Below, piece by piece: positions 44,150 to 53,313 of a DNA stretch of 64,000 nucleotides; positions within the stretch are counted from its first letter, which is position 1; every line of letters starts with the position of its first letter. The translations under genes and the position numbers were made by a program. This DNA comes from Alkalibacter rhizosphaerae (lineage in GTDB: Bacteria > Bacillota > Clostridia > Eubacteriales > Alkalibacteraceae), in contig NZ_CP071444.1 of assembly GCF_017352215.1 (NCBI RefSeq), forward strand, positions 744,001-808,000, read 5' to 3'. Below the pieces are notes generated by a model that had not been told where the DNA came from, made no database searches, and worked only from the letters and a program-made list of their open reading frames with translations.

Positions 44150-46854
44150 CCCTTGTTTTCCTTTTTCTTGACTCGAATCAAAGCCTCAACCACCGTCGGA
44201 TCGAACTTTTTCCCGGACGATCCTTGTATTTCCTTCAAGGTCTCTTCCTCTCCCAATGGGATGTTGCTTCTGGGGTTTGTTCGATCGTCGTAGGCTTCCG
44301 CTACTGCCACGATCCGACCCATCAAGGAGATCTCCTCTCTCTTCAACCCTGCAGGATGGCCTGTTCCATCCCAATGTTCGTGATGATGCAGTGCCGCCCT
44401 GGCAATATCCATGGTACTGTTGAATAAACTCAAGATCCGGTATCCAACAACGCCGTGCTTGTTCATCTCCCGTTGTTCTTCTTTGGATAATACACCAGAC
44501 CGCGCCAAGATCTCTTCATCAAATACGATTTTGCCAATGTCGTGATAATATCCGGCATCTTTGAGTTTTCGGATCGCTTCGTTGGTCAAGCCCAACTCCC
44601 GCCCCAGTTTTTCGCTAAGTTCGCTCACATTCGCAGAATGGATTTTTTCCCTTTCCGATCGTTCATGTAGTTGTTTCATGATAAGCTGCAGCTGCTCGTC
44701 ATGGTTTTCCATTTGTCGCAAACTCTTGTTGCGATACATTTCACCTTCTGCATGCTTGAGCACTTCTGCCATATCATCTAATGTATCGTATTTGGTTCCT
44801 TTCCCCAGGGAAATGCTGCTTCCCAGCTCTTTGGATTCCTCTTTTTCCACCTCACCTTTGATTCGCTTGAGGATGGCGCCTGCTGTTTCATTGTCTGTTT
44901 TTGGCAACAGGATCACAAATTCATCCCCGCCAACTCTTGCAATAATGTCTTCCTCCCTACAAGACCGTTGCATGGCTTCCGCAACTCTTTTGAGGAGAAC
45001 ATCCCCCGCTTCATGGCCAAAGATGTCATTGGTCAATTTCAACCCGTTCACATCCCCCATGATCACAGAGAATGGCAGATTGCGGTCTACATTCAGTCGT
45101 TTCAATTCTTCGTACAAAAACGTTCGATTGTACAGACCGGTTACGGGATCATGATAGGAAAGAAACTTGATCCTTTCTTCCGCCAGCTTGCGTTGGGTGA
45201 TATCCATGAATGTGATGACGCCACCGACGACTTCCCCGGCTCTTATTTGAGGATAGGACCGATACTCCACCCGGATGGATGTTTCATCTGCTCTCCAGAA
45301 TACTTCTTCATCGGATTCGTACGCCTTCCCTTCCCGGATCGTCGTAACAATGCCGCACTTGCCCAGTGGAAAGGGTGTCCCGTCTTCGTATGAATGATGG
45401 ATCAGCGTATGCATATTTTTACCAAGCAAGTCATTCTGATTGTCATAACCCAGCAATTGAATGCAGCTGGCATTGCTGAAGGTGCAATTTCCGTCCAGAT
45501 CGATGCCATAAATGGCCTCGGCCGTAGAATCCAGGATCAACTGCAGCTGGTTTTTGTTTTCTTCCAGATCGACGGTGGCTTCATTGAGTTGCGCCGTTCG
45601 CGCTTCCACGTTGGCTTCCAGGTTGTTGATAAGATCATGCATTTTGTCTGCCATGTTGTTCATGCTCAGAGAAATGACGCCAATTTCATCTCTTCTCTTG
45701 ACCTCCACCCTTTTGGACAGATCCCCGGCTGCGATGTCTGCAGATGTCTGGAGCAACTCGTCCATTGGCTTCAACAGTCTTTTGGTGATCACGTGAAAGA
45801 CGAGAACGGAAAGGAGCAGCACGAGAAAAATGATCGCCGCCGTCCATCCGATGCTTTTCTTGGCGTCTGTCATGTAGATGCCTTCCGGCAGGGCAGACAA
45901 GACGACCCATTCCAATCCTTCAAACCGGATCTCCCGAACATCAACGAAATACCGTTCCTCTTCGTCTTCATAATCAAAATCAGTTTCTTGACTTTCTACA
46001 TATTGTTGAAAGGCTTGTCGGAGGCTGGCGTTTTCCAGATCCTCTACAGCAAAACGTTGAAAGGTGCCGTCTTCCGATACGGCAAAATTATCCAGCTCCA
46101 TGGAATTTGCAATGAGCAGGCCGGATTCTTTTTCCACGATCAATGCGTATCCCTCGTAGCCGTTGACAGCATCGTCCAAAAATCCTCCCACAGAAGAAAG
46201 AAGCATATGGGCACCCATCACTCCCTCCAACTGGCCGTTTCCATCATAGATGGGCCAGGCTGCGGATATGGTGAGATCGTCCATGACGAAATGTTTGTAG
46301 ATGGGGGAAAATGTGGACGCCTTTTTTCCCTTTGCTTCCTGGTACCATGCTCTCGTACGGGGATCGAATTCTCCGGCCCTGACCGTCAAGGGACCAGCCG
46401 TCAAATCGTCATTCACCTCAAAGTACCAGGAATTTCCTTCCGTTTCAGCATTGTTTTTCATGATCTCGATGTCACCTTCGGCATTACGACGAGCACCGTA
46501 ATATTCTCCGGTCTCCGTCCCGTAGCTGAAACTGTAGATATCGTCTTCATGATTTTGCAGCACCCCAATAAAGAACTTTTCCCTTTGGGGTTCGTTGGAC
46601 AGGTCCAAAATCTCATTTTGTATGATGTTGTGGTTGACTTCATTGATATGGACTGGAGCGTGGATGAAGTTGGAGACTTGATTATAGATGTTTTCATTGA
46701 TGTTTCCGATCAATCGCTGTGTGTTTTCTTCGGCTGTAGCGATCCAATTTGCGAATACCATGGATCCGATCCCAACAGTCGAAAGCACCATGACAATTGC
46801 AAAAGCGATTATAATGATGCTTCTGATTTGGATATTCTTTTGCTTGAGTTTCAC
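44146..46854 (-). CDS. Cache-HAMP-PAS-GGDEF-HD-GYP membrane signalling protein
   Basis: 902 residues. TM1 (about 12-34), an extracytoplasmic dCache-type sensor (about 35-325), TM2 (about 335-356), HAMP (to about 410), a coiled coil, PAS (about 435-560), GGDEF (about 570-730) and HD-GYP (about 735-902). The cyclase site is RVGGDEFVI with an RxxD inhibitory site (REED). The hydrolase has HDIGK and HHEHWDGTGHPAG, with GHP in place of GYP. It can in principle both make and break c-di-GMP in response to an external small molecule. GTG start with aaggatga. It is monocistronic, with RAYT repeats on both sides. Confidence 0.92.
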   Translation of the reverse strand: MKLKQKNIQIRSIIIIAFAIVMVLSTVGIGSMVFANWIATAEENTQRLIGNINENIYNQVSNFIHAPVHINEVNHNIIQNEILDLSNEPQREKFFIGVLQNHEDDIYSFSYGTETGEYYGARRNAEGDIEIMKNNAETEGNSWYFEVNDDLTAGPLTVRAGEFDPRTRAWYQEAKGKKASTFSPIYKHFVMDDLTISAAWPIYDGNGQLEGVMGAHMLLSSVGGFLDDAVNGYEGYALIVEKESGLLIANSMELDNFAVSEDGTFQRFAVEDLENASLRQAFQQYVESQETDFDYEDEEERYFVDVREIRFEGLEWVVLSALPEGIYMTDAKKSIGWTAAIIFLVLLLSVLVFHVITKRLLKPMDELLQTSADIAAGDLSKRVEVKRRDEIGVISLSMNNMADKMHDLINNLEANVEARTAQLNEATVDLEENKNQLQLILDSTAEAIYGIDLDGNCTFSNASCIQLLGYDNQNDLLGKNMHTLIHHSYEDGTPFPLGKCGIVTTIREGKAYESDEEVFWRADETSIRVEYRSYPQIRAGEVVGGVITFMDITQRKLAEERIKFLSYHDPVTGLYNRTFLYEELKRLNVDRNLPFSVIMGDVNGLKLTNDIFGHEAGDVLLKRVAEAMQRSCREEDIIARVGGDEFVILLPKTDNETAGAILKRIKGEVEKEESKELGSSISLGKGTKYDTLDDMAEVLKHAEGEMYRNKSLRQMENHDEQLQLIMKQLHERSEREKIHSANVSELSEKLGRELGLTNEAIRKLKDAGYYHDIGKIVFDEEILARSGVLSKEEQREMNKHGVVGYRILSLFNSTMDIARAALHHHEHWDGTGHPAGLKREEISLMGRIVAVAEAYDDRTNPRSNIPLGEEETLKEIQGSSGKKFDPTVVEALIRVKKKENKG

Positions 46855-46889
46855 AGAGCACTCATCCTTGCTTAAATTTTGTTAATTTT

Positions 46890-46907
46890 GGGACGGTTCT
46901 TTTGATT
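46890..46907 (+). repeat. RAYT-type repeat, direct orientation
   Basis: gggacggttcttttgatt (the first base of the 19-mer differs) just past the stop of the DUF1801 gene. Confidence 0.88.
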
Positions 46908-46938
46908 ATAGTACCACACATACTCAGTCATCAAACTA

Positions 46939-47307
46939 TTATCGCCAAAACTTGTTCCAGTCTTTTTTATCTTCCATGTTGAAACGAATGATGTCGTCAA
47001 GAAGATCATAATCGACTTCGTCCTTCCACCGGATCTTGAACAGTTCCTTCGTCCTTTGGTATCCCGCCTTTTGGATGGCTTCTTCAAACTTGTCCAGAGC
47101 CACCCTTTCCGGCGCTACTGCCATGTGCTGTTTCGCGATGGAAAAAGCGATAATGAACGTTCCATGATCGACAAACATGGGCTGGTTCCATTTGACTTCT
47201 GTTTCAAGTGACGGAAATTGCTCCGCGATATGCTCGAAGATTTTTTCCATACGTTCCCTTTTGGCCGGATCGTCGATTGCATCCATGAAATCCTTGAATT
47301 CTTTCAT
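46939..47307 (-). CDS. DUF1801/YdhG-like protein
   Basis: 122 residues of the YdhG/DUF1801 group, a frataxin/SCP2-like small fold: EVKWNQPMFVDHGTFIIAFSIAKQHMAVAP is the characteristic segment. Some relatives have been called iron chaperones, which is not proven here. A RAYT repeat follows the stop, and the next gene upstream ends in another copy. Confidence 0.8.
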   Translation of the reverse strand: MKEFKDFMDAIDDPAKRERMEKIFEHIAEQFPSLETEVKWNQPMFVDHGTFIIAFSIAKQHMAVAPERVALDKFEEAIQKAGYQRTKELFKIRWKDEVDYDLLDDIIRFNMEDKKDWNKFWR

Positions 47308-47338
47308 CTTACTCTTCCTTTCCTTAAAATCATAGAAA

Positions 47339-47830
47339 TCATAGGGACGGTTCTTTTGATTTCAGCTCTTTAGCCTCTTTGCCAGTTAGATGATCCACAT
47401 CGATGGCCGCGATGAGGGATCTGCCGCACCCTGCGATCTCTCTTTCCTTCTCTTCTACCGATCGATGGCCGGAGTACTTCTCCACCAATGCACGAAAGGC
47501 ATCCAGCCATTCCTCTCCTTCCGTAAACCGGGCACGACCAAATGCATGAGCACTACGGAAGTAGGAGGTGTATTCTTCGCTGACGATGGTATCTTGATCC
47601 ACCACCGCAAAAGACACCTTGGGATCTTTTTTTATGGCGTCTATCTTGTGGCCGTCTTTGGCACAATGAAAATATATTCTTCCATTATAATAAACAAAGT
47701 TCAACGGCACGGCATAGGGATAGCCGTCGTCTCCATGGCAGGCCAATACGCCGTTGCTGCAACGTTCCAATACGGCAATGATTTCCTCCACCCGCATGGC
47801 TTGTTTGATCCGTCTCATTTCCCGAAACAC
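47339..47830 (-). CDS. Pyridoxamine 5'-phosphate oxidase family flavin-binding protein
   Basis: 163 residues, split-barrel FMN fold (also the NimA-like group): GVLACHGDDGYPYAVPLNFVYYNGRIYFHCAKDGHKIDAI and VSFAVVD. The GTG start lies 5 nt after ggagggg; ATG four codons on is an alternative. The last residues (KSKEPSL) are encoded by the RAYT repeat at 47343-47361, so the natural C-terminus has been replaced or extended. Substrate and cofactor are not determinable. Confidence 0.85.
   Translation of the reverse strand: MFREMRRIKQAMRVEEIIAVLERCSNGVLACHGDDGYPYAVPLNFVYYNGRIYFHCAKDGHKIDAIKKDPKVSFAVVDQDTIVSEEYTSYFRSAHAFGRARFTEGEEWLDAFRALVEKYSGHRSVEEKEREIAGCGRSLIAAIDVDHLTGKEAKELKSKEPSL
47343..47361 (+). 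repeat. RAYT-type 19-bp repeat inside the 3' end of a gene
   Basis: Exact agggacggttcttttgatt; it encodes the final codons of the pyridoxamine-oxidase-family gene. Confidence 0.9.
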
Positions 47831-47937
47831 GAAATCCCCTCCAGTTATTGAATGAACATTATGGATTGTTCATATTTTCTTGATCCTATTATCTTTCATA
47901 ATTGATATATTGCCACTAAAACTAATATACACGAAAA

Positions 47938-47965
47938 ACGGATAAAAATCTTAATTTTTATCCGT
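47938..47965 (-). terminator. Terminator downstream of the large flavoprotein gene
   Basis: acggataaaaat and atttttatccgt form a 12-bp stem with a 4-nt loop, followed on the minus strand by tttttcg. It lies beyond the repeat at 48005. Confidence 0.7.
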
Positions 47966-48004
47966 TTCGTTCATGATGGATCTATCTTGAGTTTTTGAGG
48001 TTGT

Positions 48005-48021
48005 AATCAAAAGAACCGTCC
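48005..48021 (-). repeat. RAYT-type repeat, inverted orientation, slightly truncated
   Basis: aatcaaaagaaccgtcc lies between the flavoprotein stop and its terminator; one C of the full 19-mer is missing at the end. Confidence 0.85.
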
Positions 48022-48037
48022 TTAAATTTCTGAATTT

Positions 48038-50023
48038 CTAGATTTCCACGTTTCCGTTTTCCCGATACCCTCTCCAGACATTTTCGAAAAAGTCATCCCT
48101 TGTCGGAATAGGCCGAACGGGTCGCCAACTGCACTCTACATTTCCATCTTTCAATACGACTTCCTGGATCCGATCGGCAAATGAGCCATCCTCCAGCAAG
48201 AATCGGAATTGCTCCGGCAGCTTTTTATCCGGCAATATCCCGTAATCGGTGGAATATAAAGCACTACCCCGGCTTTGGCCACCGTCTTTCATATAATCGA
48301 CCATAGCGCTCATATACACGTATTGACTCAACAACACATCATGGAGCCGATACAACTTTTTCAAACGATTCTCCTTGTGATAGTGCACTTCTTTTGAGAA
48401 GTTTAGCAGTTCTGCTTTTGTCTCCTGAAGAGCTTCCCGGATCAATGGTTCATTTCGTATGGCAGCACCGGTCCTGCTCATTCTTTTCGTTGCCCGGTCC
48501 CACCATTCATCCAGGTTGTCTAGTGATTCGGATTTTGTTTTGGCTGCCAGTTCCATCTCTTCAAAAACAAGCTTTCGAGTGGCCGACAAAAACGCTTCCA
48601 TTTCTAGCGGCTCTCCTTGCCGATTGGCTGCAATGAAACGGGCGGCTCGCATGGAGCCGACTTGCCCTGCGTTGAGGGCGCTGCCGCCTGGTCGGTATAC
48701 TCCGTGGCTTGCACTGACTTCTCCAACTGCAAAGAATCCTTCCACATTGGTTTGCCACCAATGGTCGATGGACAATCCTCCGTTGTTGTGTTGGGCGCAC
48801 AATGCGATCTCCAGCATTTCCTTTTCCAGATCGACACCCCGCTCTCTATAAAAATCCACAGCGGGTTGGTTCATATGCATCAATCTTTCAATGGGTGTGC
48901 CAAAACATGCTCCAGCCTGCATCAAGTACTCTCGTACTTCCTCCTGAAGAGCCTCGTAATCAATAGAACCGTCCCTTTTATTACTTTTATTACGGGGATT
49001 CTCTCGAAAGTCCAGAAACACCCGCCGGCCCTTTAAAATGGTTTCCACATACACCAAAAGGTCGATGATGCTGCTTCCGTCCTGGATCTTTCGTACATCA
49101 AAGGGCCATTGGTATCCTTTTAAAAATACCTTGGAAAGCATTTCATGGTCGCTGTCAAAAAAATCGAGCAAAAACTCCCGGGGATCTTCTCCATCCTGAT
49201 CCGTAGAGACAAACTTCGGCAATACCTGCATATAAGTCCCCGATACGTTCCATCGGGGCTTTATGGATGCCAGTCCATACTGCCATTCCGTCAGATTTTT
49301 CCCCTTCACTCCAGCGCGAAAGGCGATGCCGGTGGCGCCGTAATGCCCTTTGGGATAAGCACTGTCCCCATAGATCCCTGCCGGGCCGCCGGTGGCATAG
49401 ATGACGTTTTTGCAATGGAAGGCCACATATCGTTTCGCCGGATCATCCGGTTCTGCCAGGTTCAGGCATAGAAGTCCAACGACACGATCTTCTTGGGTCA
49501 AGATCCGGATGACCTGTAGCTTGTCCAGTACCGGTATCTCCTTCTTTGCAACGGATTTTTCCAAACACTCCGTCATGACTCTGGATGTATAGGGACCGAC
49601 ACTGGTGGCCCTTTTGCTGGGATCGTGATCCGTCTTGTACCCTACGTATTCTCCGTACTTGTTTCTGGGAAAAGGCACCCCCAACTGCACCAACTTAAAA
49701 AAGCATTCTGCAGAAGCTGCCGCTTCACATAATGCCAGATCTCCGTCCACGCATTGACCTTGAAACAGCACTTCTGCCAGATCCTGCACGCTGTCTGCCG
49801 TATCTCCGGACAAAGACAGCTTGTAGTAGGTCTGCTTGTCGGACCCGGTATTTCTCGAAGTACCGGCCTTGATGTGTTCTGTCACCAGCACTACATCCTT
49901 TTGTCCACTTTGAAACAGGGTATCTGCTGCATTGAACCCGGCGGCACCGCTGCCCACCACCACAGTGTTCACGGAGATCACTTCCACGGGATGGCCCTGA
50001 TAGTTTTCCATGCTTCTTTTCAC
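48038..50023 (-). CDS. FAD-dependent oxidoreductase, fumarate reductase/AprA-like flavoprotein
   Basis: About 661 residues from GTG at 50023, placed 6 nt after gaggaggga; an ATG at 50044 precedes that site. The FAD fold is TVVVGSGAAGFNAADTLFQSG. The substrate region SDKQTYYKLS, the covalent-flavin-type HYGATGIAFRAG and the motif VGEVSASHGVYRPGGSALNAGQVGSMRAARF all match the succinate dehydrogenase/fumarate reductase flavoprotein superfamily. No signal peptide, so it is cytoplasmic. A repeat-derived segment (KRDGSIDYE) lies near residues 350-360. It is probably part of the Liv/OYE/URO-D catabolic island, oxidising or reducing its substrate. Confidence 0.82.
   Translation of the reverse strand: MKRSMENYQGHPVEVISVNTVVVGSGAAGFNAADTLFQSGQKDVVLVTEHIKAGTSRNTGSDKQTYYKLSLSGDTADSVQDLAEVLFQGQCVDGDLALCEAAASAECFFKLVQLGVPFPRNKYGEYVGYKTDHDPSKRATSVGPYTSRVMTECLEKSVAKKEIPVLDKLQVIRILTQEDRVVGLLCLNLAEPDDPAKRYVAFHCKNVIYATGGPAGIYGDSAYPKGHYGATGIAFRAGVKGKNLTEWQYGLASIKPRWNVSGTYMQVLPKFVSTDQDGEDPREFLLDFFDSDHEMLSKVFLKGYQWPFDVRKIQDGSSIIDLLVYVETILKGRRVFLDFRENPRNKSNKRDGSIDYEALQEEVREYLMQAGACFGTPIERLMHMNQPAVDFYRERGVDLEKEMLEIALCAQHNNGGLSIDHWWQTNVEGFFAVGEVSASHGVYRPGGSALNAGQVGSMRAARFIAANRQGEPLEMEAFLSATRKLVFEEMELAAKTKSESLDNLDEWWDRATKRMSRTGAAIRNEPLIREALQETKAELLNFSKEVHYHKENRLKKLYRLHDVLLSQYVYMSAMVDYMKDGGQSRGSALYSTDYGILPDKKLPEQFRFLLEDGSFADRIQEVVLKDGNVECSWRPVRPIPTRDDFFENVWRGYRENGNVEI
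48958..48976 (-). repeat. RAYT-type repeat inside the flavoprotein coding region
   Basis: aatcaatagaaccgtccct differs from the 19-mer at one base. A 9-bp tandem duplication (ttttattac, 48976-48993) abuts it. It is read in frame as KRDGSID. Confidence 0.75.
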
Positions 50024-50071
50024 TGCAAATCCCTCCTCTACCATCTACAGCCCTATTGCAGTACAATCTTC

Positions 50072-50838
50072 CTACAGTCTTCGGATATGAAATCCGCCAT
50101 CAACATCCAGGTGGTTTCCGGTGGTATATAGGATCTTGTCGCTGCAAAGAACACTGACTGCATCCGCCACATCTTGAGGGGTTCCCCACCTGGCGATGGG
50201 AAGCAATCCGCCTTCGATGAGCTTGTCGTATTTCTCCTGGACCCCGCTGGTCATGTCCGTTGCGATGATGCCGGGCCGCACTTCATGCACGTAGATCCCC
50301 TCCGGTGCCAGCCGGTCTGCATACAGGCTGGTCAACATGCTCACTCCTGCTTTTGACACGCAATATTCCCCCTGCTGATGGAAGAAACGGTGGCGGACAT
50401 GGAGGAAATGTTGACGATGGTTCCCCGTTTTTTTCCTTCCACGGGTTGCTTTAGCATCTGCTTGGCCACGGCCTGGGTCAAAAACATGTTGGCCTTGGTA
50501 TTGATCTCCAAAACCCGCTCAAAGCTTTCTTCCGTCATATCCAGCAGATCTGCCCGTACTTTCGGAGCCACACCGGCGTTGTTGACCAGCACGTGGATGC
50601 CCCCAAAGGCTTCCAGGGTCTTTTCCACGATCTTCACTCGGTCTTCTCCATGAGCCACGTTGGCCTGCACGTACAAATAGGTGATCCTTTCTTGACCCAG
50701 GGCCTCCAAAGCTTCCTTGTATGCAGAAGCATCCCTGGTTGCCACGACCACCACGTTGTATCCGTCCAACCCCAGTTGCCGTACAATGCTGTATCCGATC
50801 CCCCGGCTCCCGCCGGTGATGATCGCCGTTTTTTTCAT
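50072..50838 (-). CDS. SDR family oxidoreductase (FabG-like), broken by a frameshift
   Basis: The N-terminal part from the ATG at 50838 (AIITGGSRGIGYSIVRQLG, NNAGVAP, ISSMSATVSSISRG) and the C-terminal part (SKAGVSMLTSLYADRLAPEG to VDGGFHI) lie in different frames. One extra base in the C-run 50368-50372 gives EYCVSKAGV, restoring the Tyr-x3-Lys catalytic pair and a 255-residue protein. It acts as an NAD(P)-dependent alcohol/ketone oxidoreductase. It lies below livF in the catabolic island. The break is probably a sequencing error. Confidence 0.82.
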
Positions 50839-50913
50839 ATCCACATCTCCATCCTTTGACGTTTCAATATTTATCGTGCAAACTCCGTACCGCTCCATAT
50901 CGATGGCAGCTAC

Positions 50914-51651
50914 CTAGCAGGTGGCTCTCTCTCCCAAATACACCTTCTGGATGTCTTCATTGGCAAGTAAATCTTCCCCCTTGCCCTGGGTGAAGATGGA
51001 TCCGTTTTCCAACACATAGGCGTAGTCGCTTAAGGCAAGGGATTTCTTGGCATTTTGTTCCACCAGCAACACCGTGATCCCCAAGCCATTGATCTTTTTG
51101 ATCAGTTTGAACACTTCATTGACCAGCACGGGGGCCAGTCCCAAGGAAGGTTCATCCAGCAAGATCAACTCGGGATCGATCATGAGACCCCGGCAAATGG
51201 CCAGCATCTGTTGTTCTCCACCGCTCAAGGTCCCGGCCTGCTGCTGTTCCCTTTCCTTTAGTCGCGGAAACAAGGCAAACATCTCATCCACCAATTCGTT
51301 GCGTTTCTTCTGGTTTTTCAACAAAAATCCACCAACGACCAGGTTTTCCCGTACCGACAGTCCGCCAAAGATCTTTCGCCCTTCCGGCACCTGGACGATC
51401 CCCCGCTTGACGATGGCATGGGCAGGTTTGCCCTGGATCTCATCTCCGTGATGTCGGATCTTCCCCTGGACCGGTTTGACCAGACCGCTGATGGTGTTGA
51501 GAAGCGTGGATTTTCCGGCTCCGTTGGATCCGATGATGCTGATGATCTTTCCCTTTTCCACTTGGATATTGACGCCATTGAGCGCCTGGATATGCCCATA
51601 GCGGACTTCCAGATCTTCGATCTCCAATATGTATTTCTTCACTTCCGTCAT
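50914..51651 (-). CDS. livF: Branched-chain amino acid-type ABC transporter ATP-binding protein LivF
   Basis: 245 residues. Walker A GSNGAGKST, signature LSGGEQQML, Walker B LILLDEPSLGLAP and the LivF-type stretch IVQVPEGRKIFGGLSVRENL are present. It starts 1 nt past the livG stop. With LivG it powers the LivHM channel. Cargo is not necessarily an amino acid: Liv systems also import aromatic and organic acids, and the neighbours here are redox enzymes. Confidence 0.93.
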   Translation of the reverse strand: MTEVKKYILEIEDLEVRYGHIQALNGVNIQVEKGKIISIIGSNGAGKSTLLNTISGLVKPVQGKIRHHGDEIQGKPAHAIVKRGIVQVPEGRKIFGGLSVRENLVVGGFLLKNQKKRNELVDEMFALFPRLKEREQQQAGTLSGGEQQMLAICRGLMIDPELILLDEPSLGLAPVLVNEVFKLIKKINGLGITVLLVEQNAKKSLALSDYAYVLENGSIFTQGKGEDLLANEDIQKVYLGERATC

Positions 51652-51652
51652 G

Positions 51653-52417
51653 TCAATCCTCCTCCCCGATGTAGGCTTTCATTACTTCCGGATTGCACTG
51701 GATATCGGCCGGAGTCCCATCTGCGATGAGCTGTCCGAAATTCAGAACATAGATCCACTTGGAAAGCTCCATGACCAGAGGCATTCGGTGATCGATCAAC
51801 AAGACAGACAGTCCCAGCTCTTCGTTGATCTTGTGGACCAGATCGATAAAATCGATGACTTCCCCTGAATTCAAGCCGGCTGCCGGCTCATCCAGCAAGA
51901 TGACTTGGGGATTCGTCGCCAATGCTCTGGCGATCTCCAATTTCCGCTGGAGTCCGTAGGACAGGTTTTCCGGCCGCTCGTCCTTGTATTTTGCCAGCCC
52001 AACCATCTCCAGATGGACCAGGCTCTCCTGTCTGGATCGCTTCTCCTCCGCTTTTTTCTTCTTCAAAGAAAACAAGGTGTCCACCAAGTTGTATTTGGCA
52101 AAGGGATCCTGTGCGGTCATGACGTTTTCCAATACGGTCAGGCCCTTGAACAATCGGATGTTTTGAAAGGTCCGGGCGATCCCTGCGCTGGTCCGCTCGT
52201 GTTGCTCTTTCGTCTTGATGGATTCCCCGTTCAGAAGGACATCTCCGCTGTCGATCCAGTAGATCCCGGAGATCAGGTTGAAAACCGTGGTTTTGCCTGC
52301 TCCGTTGGGACCGATGATGCTGACGATGTTTCCCTTCTCCAGTTCCAAAGAGACATCTTTCACCGCCTGGACTCCACCAAAGCGCTTGCTGATGTTGTTG
52401 ACTTCCAGTACATTCAT
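51653..52417 (-). CDS. livG: Branched-chain amino acid-type ABC transporter ATP-binding protein LivG
   Basis: 254 residues. Walker A GPNGAGKTT, the LivG-type GIARTFQNIRLFKGLTVLENV, signature NLSYGLQRKLEIARAL and Walker B VILLDEPAAGLN are present. It lies 26 bp below livM and abuts livF. Confidence 0.93.
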   Translation of the reverse strand: MNVLEVNNISKRFGGVQAVKDVSLELEKGNIVSIIGPNGAGKTTVFNLISGIYWIDSGDVLLNGESIKTKEQHERTSAGIARTFQNIRLFKGLTVLENVMTAQDPFAKYNLVDTLFSLKKKKAEEKRSRQESLVHLEMVGLAKYKDERPENLSYGLQRKLEIARALATNPQVILLDEPAAGLNSGEVIDFIDLVHKINEELGLSVLLIDHRMPLVMELSKWIYVLNFGQLIADGTPADIQCNPEVMKAYIGEED

Positions 52418-52443
52418 ATCGTTAACTCCCTTGCAAGTGATTG

Positions 52444-53301
52444 TTATTTTCGATTGGTTCGAAGCAGGTCTTTCTTCAGGGTCTTCAGATTCAACTCATA
52501 TTCCCCAAAGATCCCCGTAGGTCGGAAATTTAAAATCAGCAGTACGATCACCGCGTAAATGACCAGTCGCCAGGAGGACGCAAAACGCAGGAGTTCCGGC
52601 AGGGATCCCAGGGCCAGGCTGGAAAAAATGGCTCCCGTCAGGCTGTTGAGTCCGCCGAAGAACAAGATGATAATCCACTCCGCCGACCGGGTCCAGCCAA
52701 AGGTGGATGGATCCACATACGTAGTGAAACTGCCGTACAATACACCGGCATAGGCCGTCAGTCCGCTGGCTACCAAGAATGTGGTCAATTTGACCCGTTT
52801 CACATCGATGCCCATGGCTTTGGCTGCCAGTTCATCGCTTTTTAAAGCCATGCACTGTCTCCCGTACTTGGAGTACTTGTAATTTCTTGCAAAGATGATG
52901 CAGACGATGGCGGAGATCAATGCCAGGGTGAAATTGGTTTTCATGGGAATGCCGCTCAGGCCCATGGCTCCCCCGGTGATGCTGGTCAGGTTGTTCAAAA
53001 TGGCGATGACCGCTTCCCCAAACCCAAAGGTGACCAGGGCGATGTAGTCCCGCCGCAACCGCAGGGTGGGGAGTCCCACGACCAAACCGAACAATAATCC
53101 TACCAGGATGGCTAGGATAGTGGCAACGACAAAGGGCACTTGAAACTTGATCATGAGGATCCCTGCCGTGTAGGCTCCGATGGCCATAAAAGATGCCTGA
53201 CCCAGGGAAAACAACCCGGTCAGTCCGGTGATCAGAAAGATCCCCGTTACGCCAATGATGGTGATGAATGTAAATGTCAATATGGATAAGTAAAATCCCA
53301 T
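52444..53301 (-). CDS. livM: Branched-chain amino acid-type ABC transporter permease LivM
   Basis: 285 residues, hydrophobic throughout. The LivM segments GLFSLGQASFMAIGAYTAG and LRLRRDYIALVTFGFGEAVIAILNN are recognisable. It pairs with LivH to form the channel and lies 12 bp below livH. Confidence 0.93.
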   Translation of the reverse strand: MGFYLSILTFTFITIIGVTGIFLITGLTGLFSLGQASFMAIGAYTAGILMIKFQVPFVVATILAILVGLLFGLVVGLPTLRLRRDYIALVTFGFGEAVIAILNNLTSITGGAMGLSGIPMKTNFTLALISAIVCIIFARNYKYSKYGRQCMALKSDELAAKAMGIDVKRVKLTTFLVASGLTAYAGVLYGSFTTYVDPSTFGWTRSAEWIIILFFGGLNSLTGAIFSSLALGSLPELLRFASSWRLVIYAVIVLLILNFRPTGIFGEYELNLKTLKKDLLRTNRK

Positions 53302-53313
53302 GTGTTGGCCTCC

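Noticed and set aside
45394-46875. 493-codon plus-strand open frame opposite the Cache-GGDEF-HD-GYP gene
   Set aside because: Antisense shadow; the minus-strand protein has intact catalytic motifs along the whole stretch.
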